The translations under genes were made by a program, and so were the position numbers. Shown piece after piece: positions 10,343-24,470 of a stretch of 64,000 nt of DNA. The notes below the pieces were generated by a model. That model was not told where the DNA came from, searched no databases, and was given only the letters and a program-made list of their open reading frames with translations. The DNA comes from Phyllostachys edulis (lineage: Eukaryota; Streptophyta; Magnoliopsida; Poales; Poaceae): the NCBI GenBank assembly GCA_036346405.1, contig CM070568.1, positions 9,120,221 to 9,184,220 on the forward strand. The letters run 5' to 3'. Each line of letters starts with the position of its first letter. Position 1 is the first letter of the stretch.

Positions 10343-13300
10343 TGTAAGATCGAGGTGGCCGACTAGAGGGGGGGTGAATAGGCGTTTTAAAAACTTCTTT
10401 GGCTAAAACCGATTTCTAATGCGGAAGCTAAATAAATACGGTTTTGCACAATTAAGGCCTAAAACAACTAGGTTCAACTAAGTGCACCAACAAAACAAGT
10501 CTATAGACAAAAGGCAATTAAGCAAGGACTTGTAAGCTATTTCAATTCTAGCAATGATGAATAGCACAAAGAACTATTGCAATCATACACAAAGGATAAG
10601 CAATTTAATACAAGGTATATATATTTCACAATGTAAAGCAAGCATTCATACACAATGAAAGTAAGTGCAATAGTGAGACACAAGAAATCAAACCACAATT
10701 GACACGGCGATGTTTTACCGTGGTGATCGAAGACTTGCTTGGTCTCCCTAATCCACGTTGAGAAACCCAAACCAATTGGGCGGCTCCACAATTAAGCCTT
10801 CCTCCGAGGTATCAACACCTCGCTCCACTAGGGTTGCTCTTACTCCACTCAGGAGATGGCGAGCACCAAGCCACTCACAAACACCGGGCCTTCTCACAAG
10901 CTTCACTTGAGAAGATCACCGGACCACGACGCCTCCACGCCGTCTAGGTGTCGGCAAACACCAAGAGTAACAAGTCTCCAACGCTCACTTGAACCAATCA
11001 AGTGTCTAAGCTCATATGGATACTAAATCCACTACCTAAGGCAACACATGCACTTAGGGTTTGCTCTCAATCACTCACTAAGTGCAACACATGCACAAAG
11101 GAAGAGAGGGCTTGCTCTAGCTCAAAGGAATGTCTAAGGAACTTGCAACACATGCAAAGTCCTCCACAATATCACCAGCAACCTTCCATACACGGCCAAG
11201 GTGGGTATATATAGCCCACACAAACAAACTAGCCGTTGGAAGCAAAGTCCCAGAAAATAACGGGACAATCGGTACTACCGCCGTTGTAATTCCGGTACTA
11301 CCGCACTTAGGGTAACGGCTATAAAACTAGCCGTTGCAAAGGGATTCGGTACTACCGCCAACATATACGCGGTAGTTCCGTTTAATCGGTAATACCGCAC
11401 AAAACACTGCGGTACTACCGCTTAGCCAAAGAGAGCAAAACATGCTCAAAAACGGCTAAGGACCAGATTGCATCGGTTCTGGAAATTCCATACCGTCAAC
11501 ACAAGCACGGTAGTTCCGCGAGCCGGTAGTACCGCGTACAAAGCGCCGGTACTACCGCGCTACTCCAGAGCGAGCCAAAAACAAAAATGCAACGCTACTG
11601 GAAAAACCATACCGCATGGAGAACGCCGGACCTACCGACGTGCGGTAGTTCCGCGCACACAGCTCCGGTACTACCGCTCCATTTGCGCACAGACCAACAC
11701 ATGATCTTGACACGTGGACGGCTGAGATCAACGGCAGTTTGGACGGTCCGGACGATCACGCAAATCTGAACCGTTAGATCAAGATCTAACGCCTCGCGCT
11801 GTGTGGTCCGAACGCCGTCCCGTAATACCGCCACCAAGGCCGGTACTACCGCTATGAACGGTAGTTCCTCAATATCCACGTCGGTACTACCGTATAAAGC
11901 CAGAGCAACATATGCTTGATTCACACGGTAGTTCCGCCGTACACAAAACGGTAATACCGCATAGCGGTAGTTCCATGAAACACATTCGGTACTACCGATT
12001 TCCAGCAGAAAGCAAAGATTGCATTCGTTTCAACTCAATTTTGCAAAACATATTTGCCAAATTGATACGTGATGCAAACACAAGTCAAGGGCATGATTCT
12101 CAACTAGTTGCAAAACACATTTGCCAACTTTTAGAATCAATACCACAAGGAATAAGGTAAATGGACTTAGACAATTTGCAAAACACATTCGCAAACTAAG
12201 TCATATGCTACAAGGGATGAACATGAGCCACAATTATTTGTAAAACATATTCACAAATATTGGCAACATGTTAAACAAGGATAAGGTACATGGACTACAA
12301 TTATTTGCAAAACACATTTGCAAACTAGTCACATGCTACAACAAAAAAGCACTTAGCTTAAACTATTTGCAGAACACATCCGCAAATAGCAACATCCCTT
12401 AAAGAGCATAGAGCAACCAAGATGAGCTATCAACACATGACTAACTCAAGCTACTAGTCAAGGACCCCTCTTAATAGTACGGTAACCTATACTAGCAATC
12501 CGGTCTCCCAACCAAACACCGAGACCGGTAAAAGCCTAGGAACACATCCTTAGCCCTAGCTAGCCATACCTTTGCCTTTAGCAACTTCTTGAAGCTTGAT
12601 GATGTACATCCTTGCTTCAACTCCGGGTTCTTGACTTGATGCTCATCAACGTATGACGACATCCTTTGCTTGCCCTTCATCAACACATGATGAAGCTTCT
12701 TTTGACTTGATCAACACATGATCATATCTTCTTCATGAATATCATCGACACAAGATGATTTCCTTCATCTTGAACTTGATGCACATCAACACATGATGCA
12801 TCCTTTACACCAAGCTCTTGACTTGATGACCATCAACATATGATGTCATCCCAAACTGTCAACCACATGGAACATAACCTATTTCACACAACTCATAGAA
12901 AATGTTAGTTCCAACAATATGATTATCATTAATTACCACACCATACCATTAGCTCATAATGGTTTGGGACAAGATATCATAATCTTTCCTCTTTGGCAAT
13001 TGATGATAATTACTTCAATAACAAATAATTGAATATAAATTGGTATGAGTATATAAGCACTACACAAGTTGTATATACTCATATGAATATATATAACTAC
13101 ACAAGTTATATATACTCAAAGGATATATGAGCACACATGTCTCATATATACACATGAATATATTAGCTGCACGAGTTATATATATTCAAAGATATGTGAG
13201 TACACAAGAACTACACAAGTTATGCTATACTCACATACAAGTATATTTAGACTACACAAGTGTTATATACTCACAAGAATATGTTAACTACACAAGTTAA

Positions 13301-13475
13301 ATGTATTCGAGGATATGTGAATTATAATGTCGAAATGCATACCTTTTTGATTTTCACCTTTATATCCAAATGAGACTAAACATGATATAATAAATAGAAG
13401 AGTTAGTCTCACAATTAGGTTTATCATTAATCACCAAAACATCATTAACACATAATGGCGGGTCTAGATTCTTCA
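10343..13475 (-). repeat. Element A LTR copy 1
   Basis: 3133 bp, starting TGTAAGATCGAGG and ending GATTCTTCA on the plus strand. It is built of blocks of diverged tandem repeats. About 11260-12000 has many CGGTAGTACCGC-like units. 12030-12400 repeats TTTGCAAAACACATTTGC. 12600-12860 repeats ACTTGATGNNCATCAACA. 13040-13330 repeats ACTACACAAGTTATATATAC. No coding sequence. Confidence 0.92.
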
Positions 13476-13489
13476 ATCTCCCCTTTTGG
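13476..13489 (-). other. Element A polypurine tract (internal 1)
   Basis: ATCTCCCCTTTTGG on the plus strand, a purine run on the minus strand, directly beside the LTR. This is the expected place for plus-strand priming and fixes the element's orientation. Confidence 0.8.
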
Positions 13490-14204
13490 TGATTGATGAC
13501 AAACCCATAAAAATATCAACATTTGGATATAAATCAATCATGTGATAAGAATGGCGTATTTAAATGACATGATGTGAAAATTTAAACCTTTGTTCTCCCA
13601 TTGTTTTTCCCTTTTGGTATTTGGTAAATTCATCCAAATGTACAAATGTATTCATCCAAATGTAGCTCATACACATTCTCCCCCTTTTGGCATTAATCAC
13701 CGAAAAGAGATCTCAAAAATAATTGATCCAAGAGGAGCCTCTGCAAAAACTTATGAGCTAGACAGAAGATTTCATGGTAAGTTGAGCAGTGAAATATTTC
13801 TCCAAACAATCTCTATAGAGGTAAAAACTCCCCCTAAATATATGCATAGTGGGATGTGAATTAAAGATGATGCATATGTAGAGATTTTAAGAAAATTGAC
13901 GGAGTTTCCTCTATAAAATGGATTCAAATAGACATGACAAGGGATAATCAGGAAGCATAATCATGCATTCATTAATAATTTTAATCACAATCACATTTCA
14001 GACACAGATATTCGATAAAGCATAAGCATCATTAACCATCGAGTTCAACAGAGATAATAGAACCATAAAGTTTAAACTATTACACCCAGAAGAGTTTAAT
14101 CATAAGTTAACATAATAATCTATACGAAGTATAATATAGCAAAAGATCTTTCTTTCTCTATCATTCCTAATTCTTCTTGGACTTCTTCTTTTCTTCTTTC
14201 TTTA

Positions 14205-15747
14205 TCAAATAGAACCAAAAGGATGCAACAGTGCATTCATGGATAGATCTGAACAAGGATCATAGCCAGACTGATCTTCGGGAGAGGGAGGAGCTGGAAC
14301 TTGAGTGGCTCTGTGAGGTCTTGAACAGAACCGGGAGCTTGGTCTTGAGGGGTGCATCTTGAGAAGGAGGAACAACAGAGCCCGAGTAGATGGAGCTTGA
14401 GGAACTGGTGAGGAAGAGGGAGGCCTTGGCGGTGAATTGAGTCGGCAGCGAGCATAGTGCCAAGGACCTAAGGAGTTCACACAATCAGTCAAGGCATTAA
14501 ATCTGCTGTTTGTCTCTTCTGGAATGCTATTTGGCTGTCTTCATTTCAGTGAAAATCTCTCATCTCTTGCAAATTATTGAGGATCAATTGCTGGTTTTGG
14601 AGAATTTGAGCAAGAGAAACTTGGTGACCTTCTTCTTGGACTGCTGCCCCTTGAGCATCCTCTTCTTGCTGTTCTTGAGGTGCTTGCTGTTCATGTTGTG
14701 CTTGCTGTCCCAAAGACTGAACAGGAGGATTTTCTCTTGGTTTATATGCCTTGTGGACTGTCCCTAATCCTCCTCTGTAGCCAGTTTGCCTCACTATCAA
14801 AGCCATAATATAAGGAGCATGGTAAATTCTCTTGACTCTATCATTTTTGGAGGAGGCAATCCCTCTGATAATAACATCAATCACATCAAACTTTTTGCCT
14901 TCCAAGATCAGCTCTATTATGTTCCAAGCATGCCCTCTTATAGCATCGAAATTTCCACTCTTAGGCAAAATAGCATGATTAATAATTCTATTAATCAAAC
15001 TAGGGAAAGGTTTCAGTCCATGAATCTTTCCTGGAGTATACTTGATAGTGGGATCATAAAACTCAGACCAAGATGTAGCAGGAAGTGCCTGGCTATCATA
15101 AACCTTCTCATAAGTGCTTGATTCTGTATGAAGTGCAAGCTCAAAATCATGTTTAGTGCAGACAAAACTCTTGTCCTGTCATCCAAGATAATTCATCGAA
15201 ATCGGAGAGATATAAAGCGTAGCATAAAATTGTCGATGATCTCCTCATTGTAATCACTCCTCAGGGCTACTAGGTGATAGAGACTCGCTCTTTGAAACAG
15301 TCGATATGCACCATCATATTTATCCAAGGTATTCAAATGAGCCCATTTGATCCATTTATGATCAGCAAATTTCTTATCTGGGCCATAACATTGCTCATAA
15401 ACTTGCTCTTGAAATTTTGTGTGGAATCTGAGATCAGTAGAAGACCTGGGAAGTTTGAATTGATTCTTGTGGCGCATTATCGCGTAGTCATCAGCTGAAA
15501 TGGTCCTCAAATCAATTTCTTGTTCCTCATCAACATCCATTTCTTCATCACTTGTGGCTGCTGCCTCACTTCCTGATTGAGCTGAGTTTATTTCATCTTC
15601 TGAGTCATCAGCAGGCCCTTTACCTCTGTCATTATCTCCTTTTTGTCGAACTTCTGAGAATTGTTGAATTTCAGTGGATTGACGCGAAGAGGATTGGCCT
15701 CGAGGAGCACCAACTGGTTTGCGGGATGTACCCCTTGATCTCGGCAT
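14205..15747 (-). pseudogene. Element A second ORF, copy 1 (env-like position), frameshifted
   Basis: It starts at ATG 15747 (MPRSRGTSRK) with a basic, Ser/Gln-rich N-terminus and then an acidic stretch (DEEMDVDEEQEIDL). A conserved-looking block follows (FHTKFQEQVYEQCYGPDKKF; HKWIKWAHLNTLDKYDGAY). After frame changes comes a block with HAPYIMALIVRQ (about 14800-14840), then a Gln/Pro-rich tail ending DLSMNALLHPFGSI. Three frames are used (15195-15747, 14546-14998, 14205-14492). It lies between gag and the polypurine tract, the place of env-like or 'putative plant transposon protein' ORFs in SIRE-type elements. That name is from family memory. No transmembrane segment is evident. Several frame changes may be sequencing error. 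Confidence 0.6.
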
Positions 15748-15999
15748 CTTCAAATAGATAGAACAGATTACAAAGGAGTTTGAAAGATCAAACAAATAGG
15801 ATTAAATTTGAATGAGACAGTGTTTTTGTTCTGTCAGGATAATCGGTAGTACCGCTGTTCTTGAGCCGGTACAACCGCATTGCGGTAGTACCGCGATCAA
15901 CACAGCGGTAGTACCGCATTTCCAGAATGAGTTCGAGGGGCAGGAATTTCTATGAAATTTGTGATGTTTCTTTTGGATTGATTCCAAGAAATGGATGTG

Positions 16000-17475
16000 T
16001 GAACATCATGAGTCATCAACATTGTCTATTTGCCCACTAGAACTACAAGAACACATCCACATTCAAACTAAACCCTAAAAAGACCTAGGGTTTCCAAGAT
16101 TTCGGTAAAACACGGATTTGAAAGGAGTTTTACCTTATGGAATGAGGAGTGAAACCCTAGAGATGCAGAAATCGGCAAAGATTGAAGAAATCCGAAGATC
16201 CTTGAAGATTTAGAAGTGGATTTGAGTGGTATTTTTGGGAGAGAGAGAGCGTGAGAGAGGCGGCTGAAGAATGGTGAGGCGGTAGTTCCTCTCGGGTTAG
16301 AGAGGGTAAAGGATAAGGTAAAAACCGCACCCAAAGATTAATGCCTTTTTACCAACTCGATGCGGTAGTACAAGCCTTATACCGCCGTAGTCTGCAAGCT
16401 TGATAATACTATAAGGTAAACGCTTGTCGTCTGGATTCACAGGACTTCAGATATGAGCAGAGATTGAAAATTTGCAAATGATCCCAAGTTTTTGCACTCA
16501 ATAAAATAACATTTAGGATCATTATGCAATAGATAGCAGATATAAACTTTAAGACCATAATTTTATAAATTAGATTTTTGATTTTGCAAATCAAATTTTT
16601 ATTTTCAAAAACACTTCTTTGAAAGAGCCAAATTTGCACAACTAAACAATTTTCAGAATTTAATGCATCCAATTGCATGTGTGAGTTATAAATACCATTA
16701 TGGACCTATTCATGTGAATAATTTTGGCTCATATGGCAGAACTCACTTAAGTGCTAGAAAGTGACCAATACGGTCAAACTAGAATTTTGGACGAGTTTCG
16801 AAATCAAATAACTTTTGAAGAGTTGGTCTTTTGGAAATCTTTTGAATACCAAAAATGTTTAGAATAGCCAACTCTAGGATTTTCCTTTTGGGACAAAAGT
16901 AAAATTCCTTTTAGAATAGATTTTGCATAAAGATCTAGTTTTGGTTAAAAACAAGATCCTATGATCTAGGATTTTGGTTAGAAATTCATTTTACTTAAAA
17001 TAGGTTTTTCTTGAACCAAAACCTTTGCAAAACATTTGAATACCATTTGTATACATTTTGCAACTAGTTTTTCAAAGGATATACTAATAATTATAAAATT
17101 TTGACTTTTGGCTAAATGGCTCAATTTTGAAAAACATAACTAGCACTTAATTTATTTGGGCACATTTAGGGATGTGATATACATGATCATGATTTAGCAC
17201 TCCCCCTTAATGTGCCACTTCCAACTTGCTCAAGATTTCAATAAACAAGCTTTAGCACAAGAGCAAGAACAACCCTTTTAAGATTTTACAAGAAAGCAAC
17301 CTACACAAGGTATGAGGGCTAGATACTTCAATATAAATACTTGTTACCGAGATAGCATTGGTTAATGATATGAGTTGATCTTCCTCATGCTTGGCTTCAA
17401 ATTTGCATAAGATGGAATCCACCTCTTTATGAGTGAGCCAAACCTCCAATACTTCTCCAAGTACATATTTAACAT
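16000..17475. other. Non-coding spacer of element A internal 1
   Basis: A+T-rich, with no ORF resembling integrase or reverse transcriptase. Copia elements carry pol here. About 16490-17180 is low-complexity TTTTG/CAAAA sequence. The matching stretch in internal 2 is 24720-26200. Confidence 0.7.
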
Positions 17476-19005
17476 TTAAGCACCTTTTGGTACCCACACT
17501 CGGTTGGGTCCTTGAATGTTAGTCACAATAGATTTGGGCACCCAAATGGCCCTAACATTGGTTTTATGTAAACTAACATTCCTAGCAAACACATTGCCAT
17601 TTCTATCCCTCCTAAGCAAATAATCATTATTATAAATAAATGGCTTAGGAGTGATACCTTTAGGACATTCCTTACTAAAATGTCCTTTTTCCCGGCAATT
17701 GTAGCAAGTAGGGCTTTTGCTTCCCCTTGATGTCTTCTTATCTTGCTCAATTCCGGCTTGCCTCTTCTTTGAATGTCTTGACTTGACATCCTTTTGATTT
17801 GGGCACACCGAGGCAATATGACCAATCTTTTTGCATCCAAAGCACTTGATATTGTTGACTTGTTTTCTATCTTGCTTTGGAATGCTCTTCACCTTCTTCT
17901 TGGCGGTGAGACCAAGTCCTCCCTTGTCATTTTCCTTATTAGGACACACGGAGGAAATGTGACCCTTCTCATGACAATTAAGGCACTTAATATTCTTCGT
18001 GTGTCTTGCATTGTGCCTCATCTTGCTATTTTCCTTCTTCTTCTTGGGAGTAAATCCAATGCCACTCTTATCTTGTAAGCTTATTTGCTTGCTTAATATT
18101 TCATCGAGAGTAGCCTTCCTTTATAGCTTCTATCCAAGTCATTTTTAAACTTGAGACTTGGGCCTTGAGCTTTTATTTTCCTCTACAAGGTTAGTCTCAA
18201 CAAGTATAGAGGAAATATGTGCATCTAATTTTGAGCAACTAGGCCCATCAATTAAATCATCACAAGAAGTGGATACATTAATTTTAGATGAATTGCAAGA
18301 TATAGGAGCAATACAAGGCAAATCATCTAATAGATCACATGTAATTCCTATATCCACTTTAGAGCAAGTATAATTTTTAAGAAGGAGGGTTTCATGTTCA
18401 TTTTTTAAAACTTCATAATTTTCTTGAAGCAAGTTAAATTCTTTCTTCAAAGCTTTGAATTTTGAAACCTCCTTTCCCATAAAAACATTTTGCTCTTCTA
18501 GTATATCAATCAACTCATCATATGAAGGCTCATCATTATCATCATCATCATTATTTACCTTCTTTTTACCTTTTGCCATAAAGCAATGAGGCGATATTGA
18601 TGGAGTTGAGGATTCATCATTGTCGGAGCTAGAGGTTGAGCATTCTTCTCCCGACGTCCATTCTTCTATGCAATCATCACTAGTGGAAGTGGACCTTTCA
18701 TAATATTCTTGAAGATGGGTCCACATCTCATGAACATTCTTGAGATCACATATGGCATCAAACACATCTACACTCAAAGCACTAAATAAGGCGTTAATTG
18801 CTTGAGCGTTGAGATGTAAGCATTTCTCTTCCTCTTTTGTTGGAGCAAATTGATCCAATGGAGGAGAAAAGCCAACATCTACAATTCGCCATATATTTAG
18901 GCCCATGGCCTTAAAATAACATGACATGCGGATTTTCCAATGAGCATAATTTGTGCCATCAAATTTAGGTGCTTCACCAAGGTGCACTAAATCTCTAGTC
19001 GCCAT
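17476..19005 (-). pseudogene. Element A gag, copy 1
   Basis: ATG at 19005 opens 286 codons to 18145 (MATRDLVHLGEAPKFDGTNY). The N-terminal Gag block (FDGTNYAHWKIRMSCYFKA) is followed by a short UBN2-like part (VHEMWTHLQEYYERS), a Ser/Asp-rich linker and a coiled-coil-like stretch. A stop at 18145 is followed in other frames by 18021-17476, with three CCHC knuckles: CLNCHEKGHISSVC, CFGCKKIGHIASVC and CYNCREKGHFSKEC. It ends PNRVWVPKGA, a sequence typical of SIRE-type Gag-Pol linkers. The same stop and frame change occur in copy 2, so that break is older than the amplification or is a normal feature. The UBN2 part looks shorter than usual. Confidence 0.82.
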
Positions 19006-19048
19006 CCTTTACTCTCTAGACGGTTAAGTCTAATAAATGAGAGACCAA

Positions 19049-19062
19049 GCTCTGATACTACT
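19049..19062 (-). other. Element A primer binding site (internal 1)
   Basis: AGCTCTGATACTAC next to the second LTR, the reverse complement of GTAGTATCAGAGCT. It is an initiator Met-tRNA primer site with one change from the usual TGGTATCAGAGC. The second internal has the same at 27775-27788. Confidence 0.82.
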
Positions 19063-22000
19063 TGTAAGATCGAGGTGGCCGACTAGAGGGGGGGTGAATA
19101 GGTGTTTTAAAAACTTCTTTGGCTAAAACCGATTTCTAATGCGGAAGCTAAATAAATACGGTTTTGCACAATTAAGGCCTAAAACAACTAGGTTCAACTA
19201 AGTGCACCAACAAAACAAGTCTATAGACAAAAGGCAATTAAGCAAGGACTTGTAAGCTATTTCAATTCTAGCAATGATGAATAGCACAAAGAACTATTGC
19301 AATCATACACAAAGGATAAGCAATTTAATACAAGGTATATAAATTTCACAATGTAAAGCAAGCATTCATACACAATGAAAGTAAGTGCAATAGTGAGACA
19401 CAAGAAATCAAACCACAATTGACACGGCGATGTTTTACTGTGGTGATCGAAGACTTGCGGTCTCCCTAATCCACGTTGAGGGAAACCCAAACCAATTGGG
19501 CGGCTCCACAATTAAGCCTTCCTCCGAGGTATCAACACCTCGCTCCACTAGGGTTGCTCTTACTCCACTCCAGGAGATGGCGAGCACCAAGCCACTCACA
19601 AACACCGGCCTTCTCACAAGCTTCACTTGAGAAGATCACCGGACCACGACGCCCCACGCCGTCTAGGTGTCGGCAAACACCAAGAGTAACAAGTCTCCAA
19701 CGCCACTTGAACCAATCAAGTGTCTAAGCTCATATGGATACTAAATCCACTACCTAAGGCAACACATGCACTTAGGGTTTGCTCTCAATCACTCACTAAG
19801 TGCAACACATGCACAAAGGAAGAGAGGGCTTGCTCTAGCTCAAAGGAATGTCTAAGGAACTTGCAACACATGCAAAGTCCTCCACAATATCACCAGCAAC
19901 CTTCCATACACGGCCAAGGTGGGTATATATAGCCCACACAAACAAACTAGCCGTTGGAAGCAAAGTCCCAGAAAATAACGGGACAATCGGTACTACCGCC
20001 GTTGTAATTCGGTAAGATTATCAAGATTTAGGTAACGGCTATAAAACTAGCCGTTGCAAAGGGATTCGGTACTACCGCCAACATATACGCGGTAGTTCCG
20101 TTTAATCGGTAATACCGCACAAAACACTGCGGTACTACCGCTTAGCCAAAGAGAGCAAAACATGCTCAAAAACGGCTAAGGACCAGATTGCATCGGTTCT
20201 GGAAATTCCATACCGTCAACACAAGCACGGTAGTTCCGCGAGCCGGTAGTACCGCGTACAAAGCGCCGGTACTACCGCGCTACTCCAGAGCGAGCCAAAA
20301 ACAAAAATGCAACGCTACTGGAAAAACCATACCGCATGGAGAACGCCGGACCTACCGACGTGCGGTAGTTCCGCGCCACAGCTCCCAGATTACCGCTCCA
20401 TTTGCGCACAGACCAACACATGATCTTGACACGTGGACGGCTGAGATCAACGGCAGTTTGGACGGTCCGGACGATCACGCAAATCTGAACCGTTAGATCA
20501 AGATCTAACGCCTCACGCGCGGTGGTCCGAACGTCCACCGGTAATACCGCCACCAAGGCCGGTACTACCGCTATGAACGGTAGTTCCTCAATATCCACGT
20601 CGGTACTACCGTATAAAGCCAGAGCAACATATGCTTGATTCACACGGTAGTTCCGCCGTACACACAAACGGTAATACCGATAGCGGTAGTTCCGCATAAA
20701 CACATTCCAGATTACCGATTTCCAACAGAAAGCAAAGATTGCATTCGTTTCAACTCAATTTTGCAAAACATATTTGCCAAATTGATACGTGATGCAAACA
20801 CAAGTCAAGGGCATGATTCTCAACTAGTTGCAAAACACATTTGCCAACTTTTAGAATCAATACCACAAGGAATAAGGTAAATGGACTTAGACAATTTGCA
20901 AAACACATTCGCAAACTAAGTCATATGCTACAAGGACTGAACATGAGCCACAATTATTTGTAAAACACATTCACAAATATTGGCAACATGTTAAACAAGG
21001 ATAAGGTACATGGACTACAATTATTTGCAAAACACATTTGCAAACTAGTCACATGCTACAACAAAAAAGCACTTAGCTTAAACTATTTGCAGAACACATC
21101 CGCAAATAGCAACATCCCTTAAAGAGCATAGAGCAACCAAGATGAGCTATCAACACATGACTAACTCAAGCTACTAGTCAAGGACCCCTCTTAATAGTAC
21201 GGCAACCTATACTAGCAATCCGGTCTCCCAACCAAACACCGAGACCGGTAAAAGCCTAGGAACACATCCTTAGCCCTAGCTAGCCATACCTTTGCCTTTA
21301 GCAACTTCTTGAAGCTTGATGATGTACATCCTTGCTTCAACTCCGGGTTCTTGACTTGATGCTCATCAACGTATGACGACATCCTTTGCTTGCCCTTCAT
21401 CAACACATGATGAAGCTTCTTTTGACTTGATCAACACATGATCATATCTTCTTCATGAATATCATCGACACAAGATGATTTCCTTCATCTTGAACTTGAT
21501 GCACATCAACACATGATGCATCCTTTACACCAAGCTCTTGACTTGATGACCATCAACATATGATGTCATCCCAAACTGTCAACCACATGGAACATAACCT
21601 ATTTCACACAACTCATAGAAAATGTTAGTTCCAACAATATGATTATCATTAATTACCACACCATACCATTAGCTCATAATGGTTTGGGACAAGATATCAT
21701 AATCTTTCCTCTTTGGCAATTGATGATAATTACTTCAATAGCAAATAATTGAATATAAATTGGTATGAGTATATAAGCACTACACAAGTTGTATATACTC
21801 ATATGAATATATATAACTACACAAGTTATATATACTCAAAGGATATATGAGCACACATGTCTCATATATACACATGAATATATTAACTGCACGAGTTATA
21901 TATATTCAAAGATATGTGAGTACACAAGAACTACACAAGTTATGCTATACTCACATACAAGTATATTTAGACTACACAAGTGTTATATACTCACAAGAAT

Positions 22001-22195
22001 ATGTTAACTACACAAGTTAAATGTATTCGAGGATATGTGAATTATAATGTCGAAATGCATACCTTTTTGATTTTCACCTTTATATCCAAATGAGACTAAA
22101 CATGATATAATAAATAGAAGAGTTAGTCTCACAATTAGGTTTATCATTAATCACCAAAACATCATTAACACATAATGGCGGGTCTAGATTCTTCA
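19063..22195 (-). repeat. Element A LTR copy 2 (shared middle LTR)
   Basis: 3133 bp, the same length as copy 1. About 20720-22195 matches 12000-13475 with very few changes, while the CGGTAGTACCGC region (19990-20720) carries clustered replacements. It serves as 3' LTR of one unit and 5' LTR of the other. Confidence 0.92.
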
Positions 22196-22210
22196 ATCTC
22201 CCCCTTTTTG
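22196..22210 (-). other. Element A polypurine tract (internal 2)
   Basis: ATCTCCCCCTTTTTG directly after LTR copy 2, the equivalent of 13476-13489. Confidence 0.8.
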
Positions 22211-22926
22211 GTGATTGATGACAAACCCCATAAAAATATCAACATTTGGATATAAATCAATCATGTGATAAGAATGAGCGTATTTAAATGACATGATGTG
22301 AAAATTTAAACCTTTGTTCTCCCATTGTTTTTCCCTTTTGGTATTTGGTAAATTCATCCAAATGTACAAATGTATTCATCCAAATGTAGCTCATACACAT
22401 TCTCCCCCTTTTGGCATTAATCACCGAAAAGAGATCTCAAAAATAATTGATCCAAGAGGAGCCTCTGCAAAAACTTATGAGCTAGACAGAAGATTTCATG
22501 GTAAGTTGAGCAGTGAAATATTTCTCCAAACAATCTCTATAGAGGTAAAAACTCCCCCTAAATATATGCATAGTGGGATGTGAATTAAAGATGATGCATA
22601 TGTAGAGATTTTAAGAAAATTGACGGAGTTTCCTCTATAAAATGGATTCAAATAGACATGACAAGGGATAATCAGAAGCATAATCATGCATTCATTAATA
22701 ATTTTAATCACAATCACATTTCGCATACGATATTCGATAAAGCATAAGCATCATTAACCATCGAGTTCAACAGAGATAATAGAACCATAAAGTTTAAACT
22801 ATTACACCCAGAAGAGTTTAATCATAAGTTAACATAATAATCTATACGAAGTATAATATAGCAAAAGATCTTTCTTTCTCTATCATTCCTAATTCTTCTT
22901 GGACTTCTTCTTTTCTTCTTTCTTTA

Positions 22927-24470
22927 TCAAATAGAACCAAAAGGATGCAACAGTGCATTCATGGATAGATCTGAACAAGGATCATAGCCAGACTGATCTT
23001 CGGGAGAGGGAGGAGCTGGAACTTGAGTGGCTACAGCAGGGTCTTGAACAGAACCAGGAGCTTGGTCTTGAGGGGCTGCATCTTGAGAAGGAGGAACAAC
23101 AGGAGCCCGAGTAGATGGAGCTTGAGGAACTGCAGCTGAGGAAGAGGGAGGCCTTGGCGGTGAATTGAGTCGACGACGAGCATAGTGCCAAGGACCTAAG
23201 GAGTTCACACAATCAGTCAAGGCATTAAATCTGCTGTTTGTCTCTTCCTGGAATGCTAGCTGGGCTGTCTTCATTTCCAGCTGAAAATCTCTCATCTCTT
23301 GCAAATTATTGAGGATCAATTGCTGGTTTTGGAGAATTTGAGCAAGAGAAACTTGGTGACCTTCTTCTTGGACTGCTGCCCCTTGAGCATCCTCTTCTTG
23401 CTGTTCTTGAGGTGCTTGCTGTTCATGTTGTGCTTGCTGTCCCAAAGACTGAACAGGAGGATTTTCTCTTGGTTTATATGCCTTGTGGACTGTCCCTAAT
23501 CCTCCTCTCAGAGCCGCTTTGCCTCACTATCAAAGCCATAATATAAGGAGCATGGTAAATTCTCTTGACTCTATCATTTTTGGAGGAGGCAATCCCTCTG
23601 ATAATAACATCAATCACATCAAACTTTTTGCCTTCCAAGATCAGCTCTATTATGTTCCAAGCATGCCCTCTTATAGCATCGAAATTTCCACTCTTAGGCA
23701 AAATAGCATGATTAATAATTCTATTAATCAAACTAGGGAAAGGTTTCAGTCCATGAATCTTTCCCGAGTATACTTGATAGTGGGATCATAAAACTCGCAC
23801 CAAGATGTAGCAGAAGTGCCCGGCTATCATAAACCTTCTCATAAGTGCTTGATTACGTATGAAGTGCAAGCTCAAAATCATGTTTAGTGCAGACAAAACT
23901 CTTGTCCTGTCATCCAAGATAATTCATCGAAATCGAGAGATATAAATCAGTAGCATAAAATTGTCCGATGATCTCCTCATTGTAATCACTCCTCGGGGCT
24001 ACTAGGTGATAGAGACTCGCTCTTTGAAACAAATGATATGCACCATCATATTTATCCAAGGTATTCAAATGAGCCCATTTGATCCATTTATGATCGACAA
24101 ATTTCTTATCCGGGCCATAACATTGCTCATAAACTTGCTCTTGAAATTTTGTGTGGAATCTGAGATCAAGAGAAGACACAGGAAGTTTGAATTGATTCTT
24201 GTGGCGATTATCGCGTAGTCATCGGTGAAATGGTCCTCAAATCAATTTCTTGTTCCTCATCAACATCCATTTCTTCATCACTTGTGGTCCGCCTCACTTC
24301 GATTGAGTGAGTTTATTTCATCTTTCGAGTCATCAAGAGCCCTTTACCTCTGTCATTATCTCCTTTTTGTCGAACTTCCGAGAATTGTTGAATTTCGATG
24401 GATTGACGCTGAAGAGGATTGGCCTCGAGGAGCACCAACCGGTTTATGGATGTACCCTTGATCTCGGCAT
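22927..24470 (-). pseudogene. Element A second ORF, copy 2, more frame breaks
   Basis: Same protein as at 14205-15747, start at ATG 24470. Readable pieces are 24179-23910, 23731-23474 and 23445-22927. The C-terminal piece is longer and better preserved than in copy 1: QLEMKTAQLAFQEETNSRFN joins the Gln-rich and Pro-rich parts without a break. The N-terminal part is worse. Each copy is intact where the other is broken, and the changes fall at CTG/CAG and CG sites. Confidence 0.6.

Noticed and set aside
12030..12400. CRISPR-like array in the element A LTR
   Set aside because: Units are diverged and irregular, in plant retrotransposon DNA; no spacers of constant length.
10537..12686. Repeated ORFs of 60-110 codons in the element A LTRs
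   Set aside because: They lie in LTR sequence, recur only because the LTR is repeated, and have no domain or consistent frame between copies.
14205..15795. A true retroviral envelope gene
   Set aside because: Only the position is env-like. I see no signal peptide, transmembrane segment or cleavage site.
17476..18021. A host zinc-finger gene with three CCHC knuckles
   Set aside because: It is in the element A internal region behind the Gag N-terminus and is duplicated at 26205-26573, so it is Gag.
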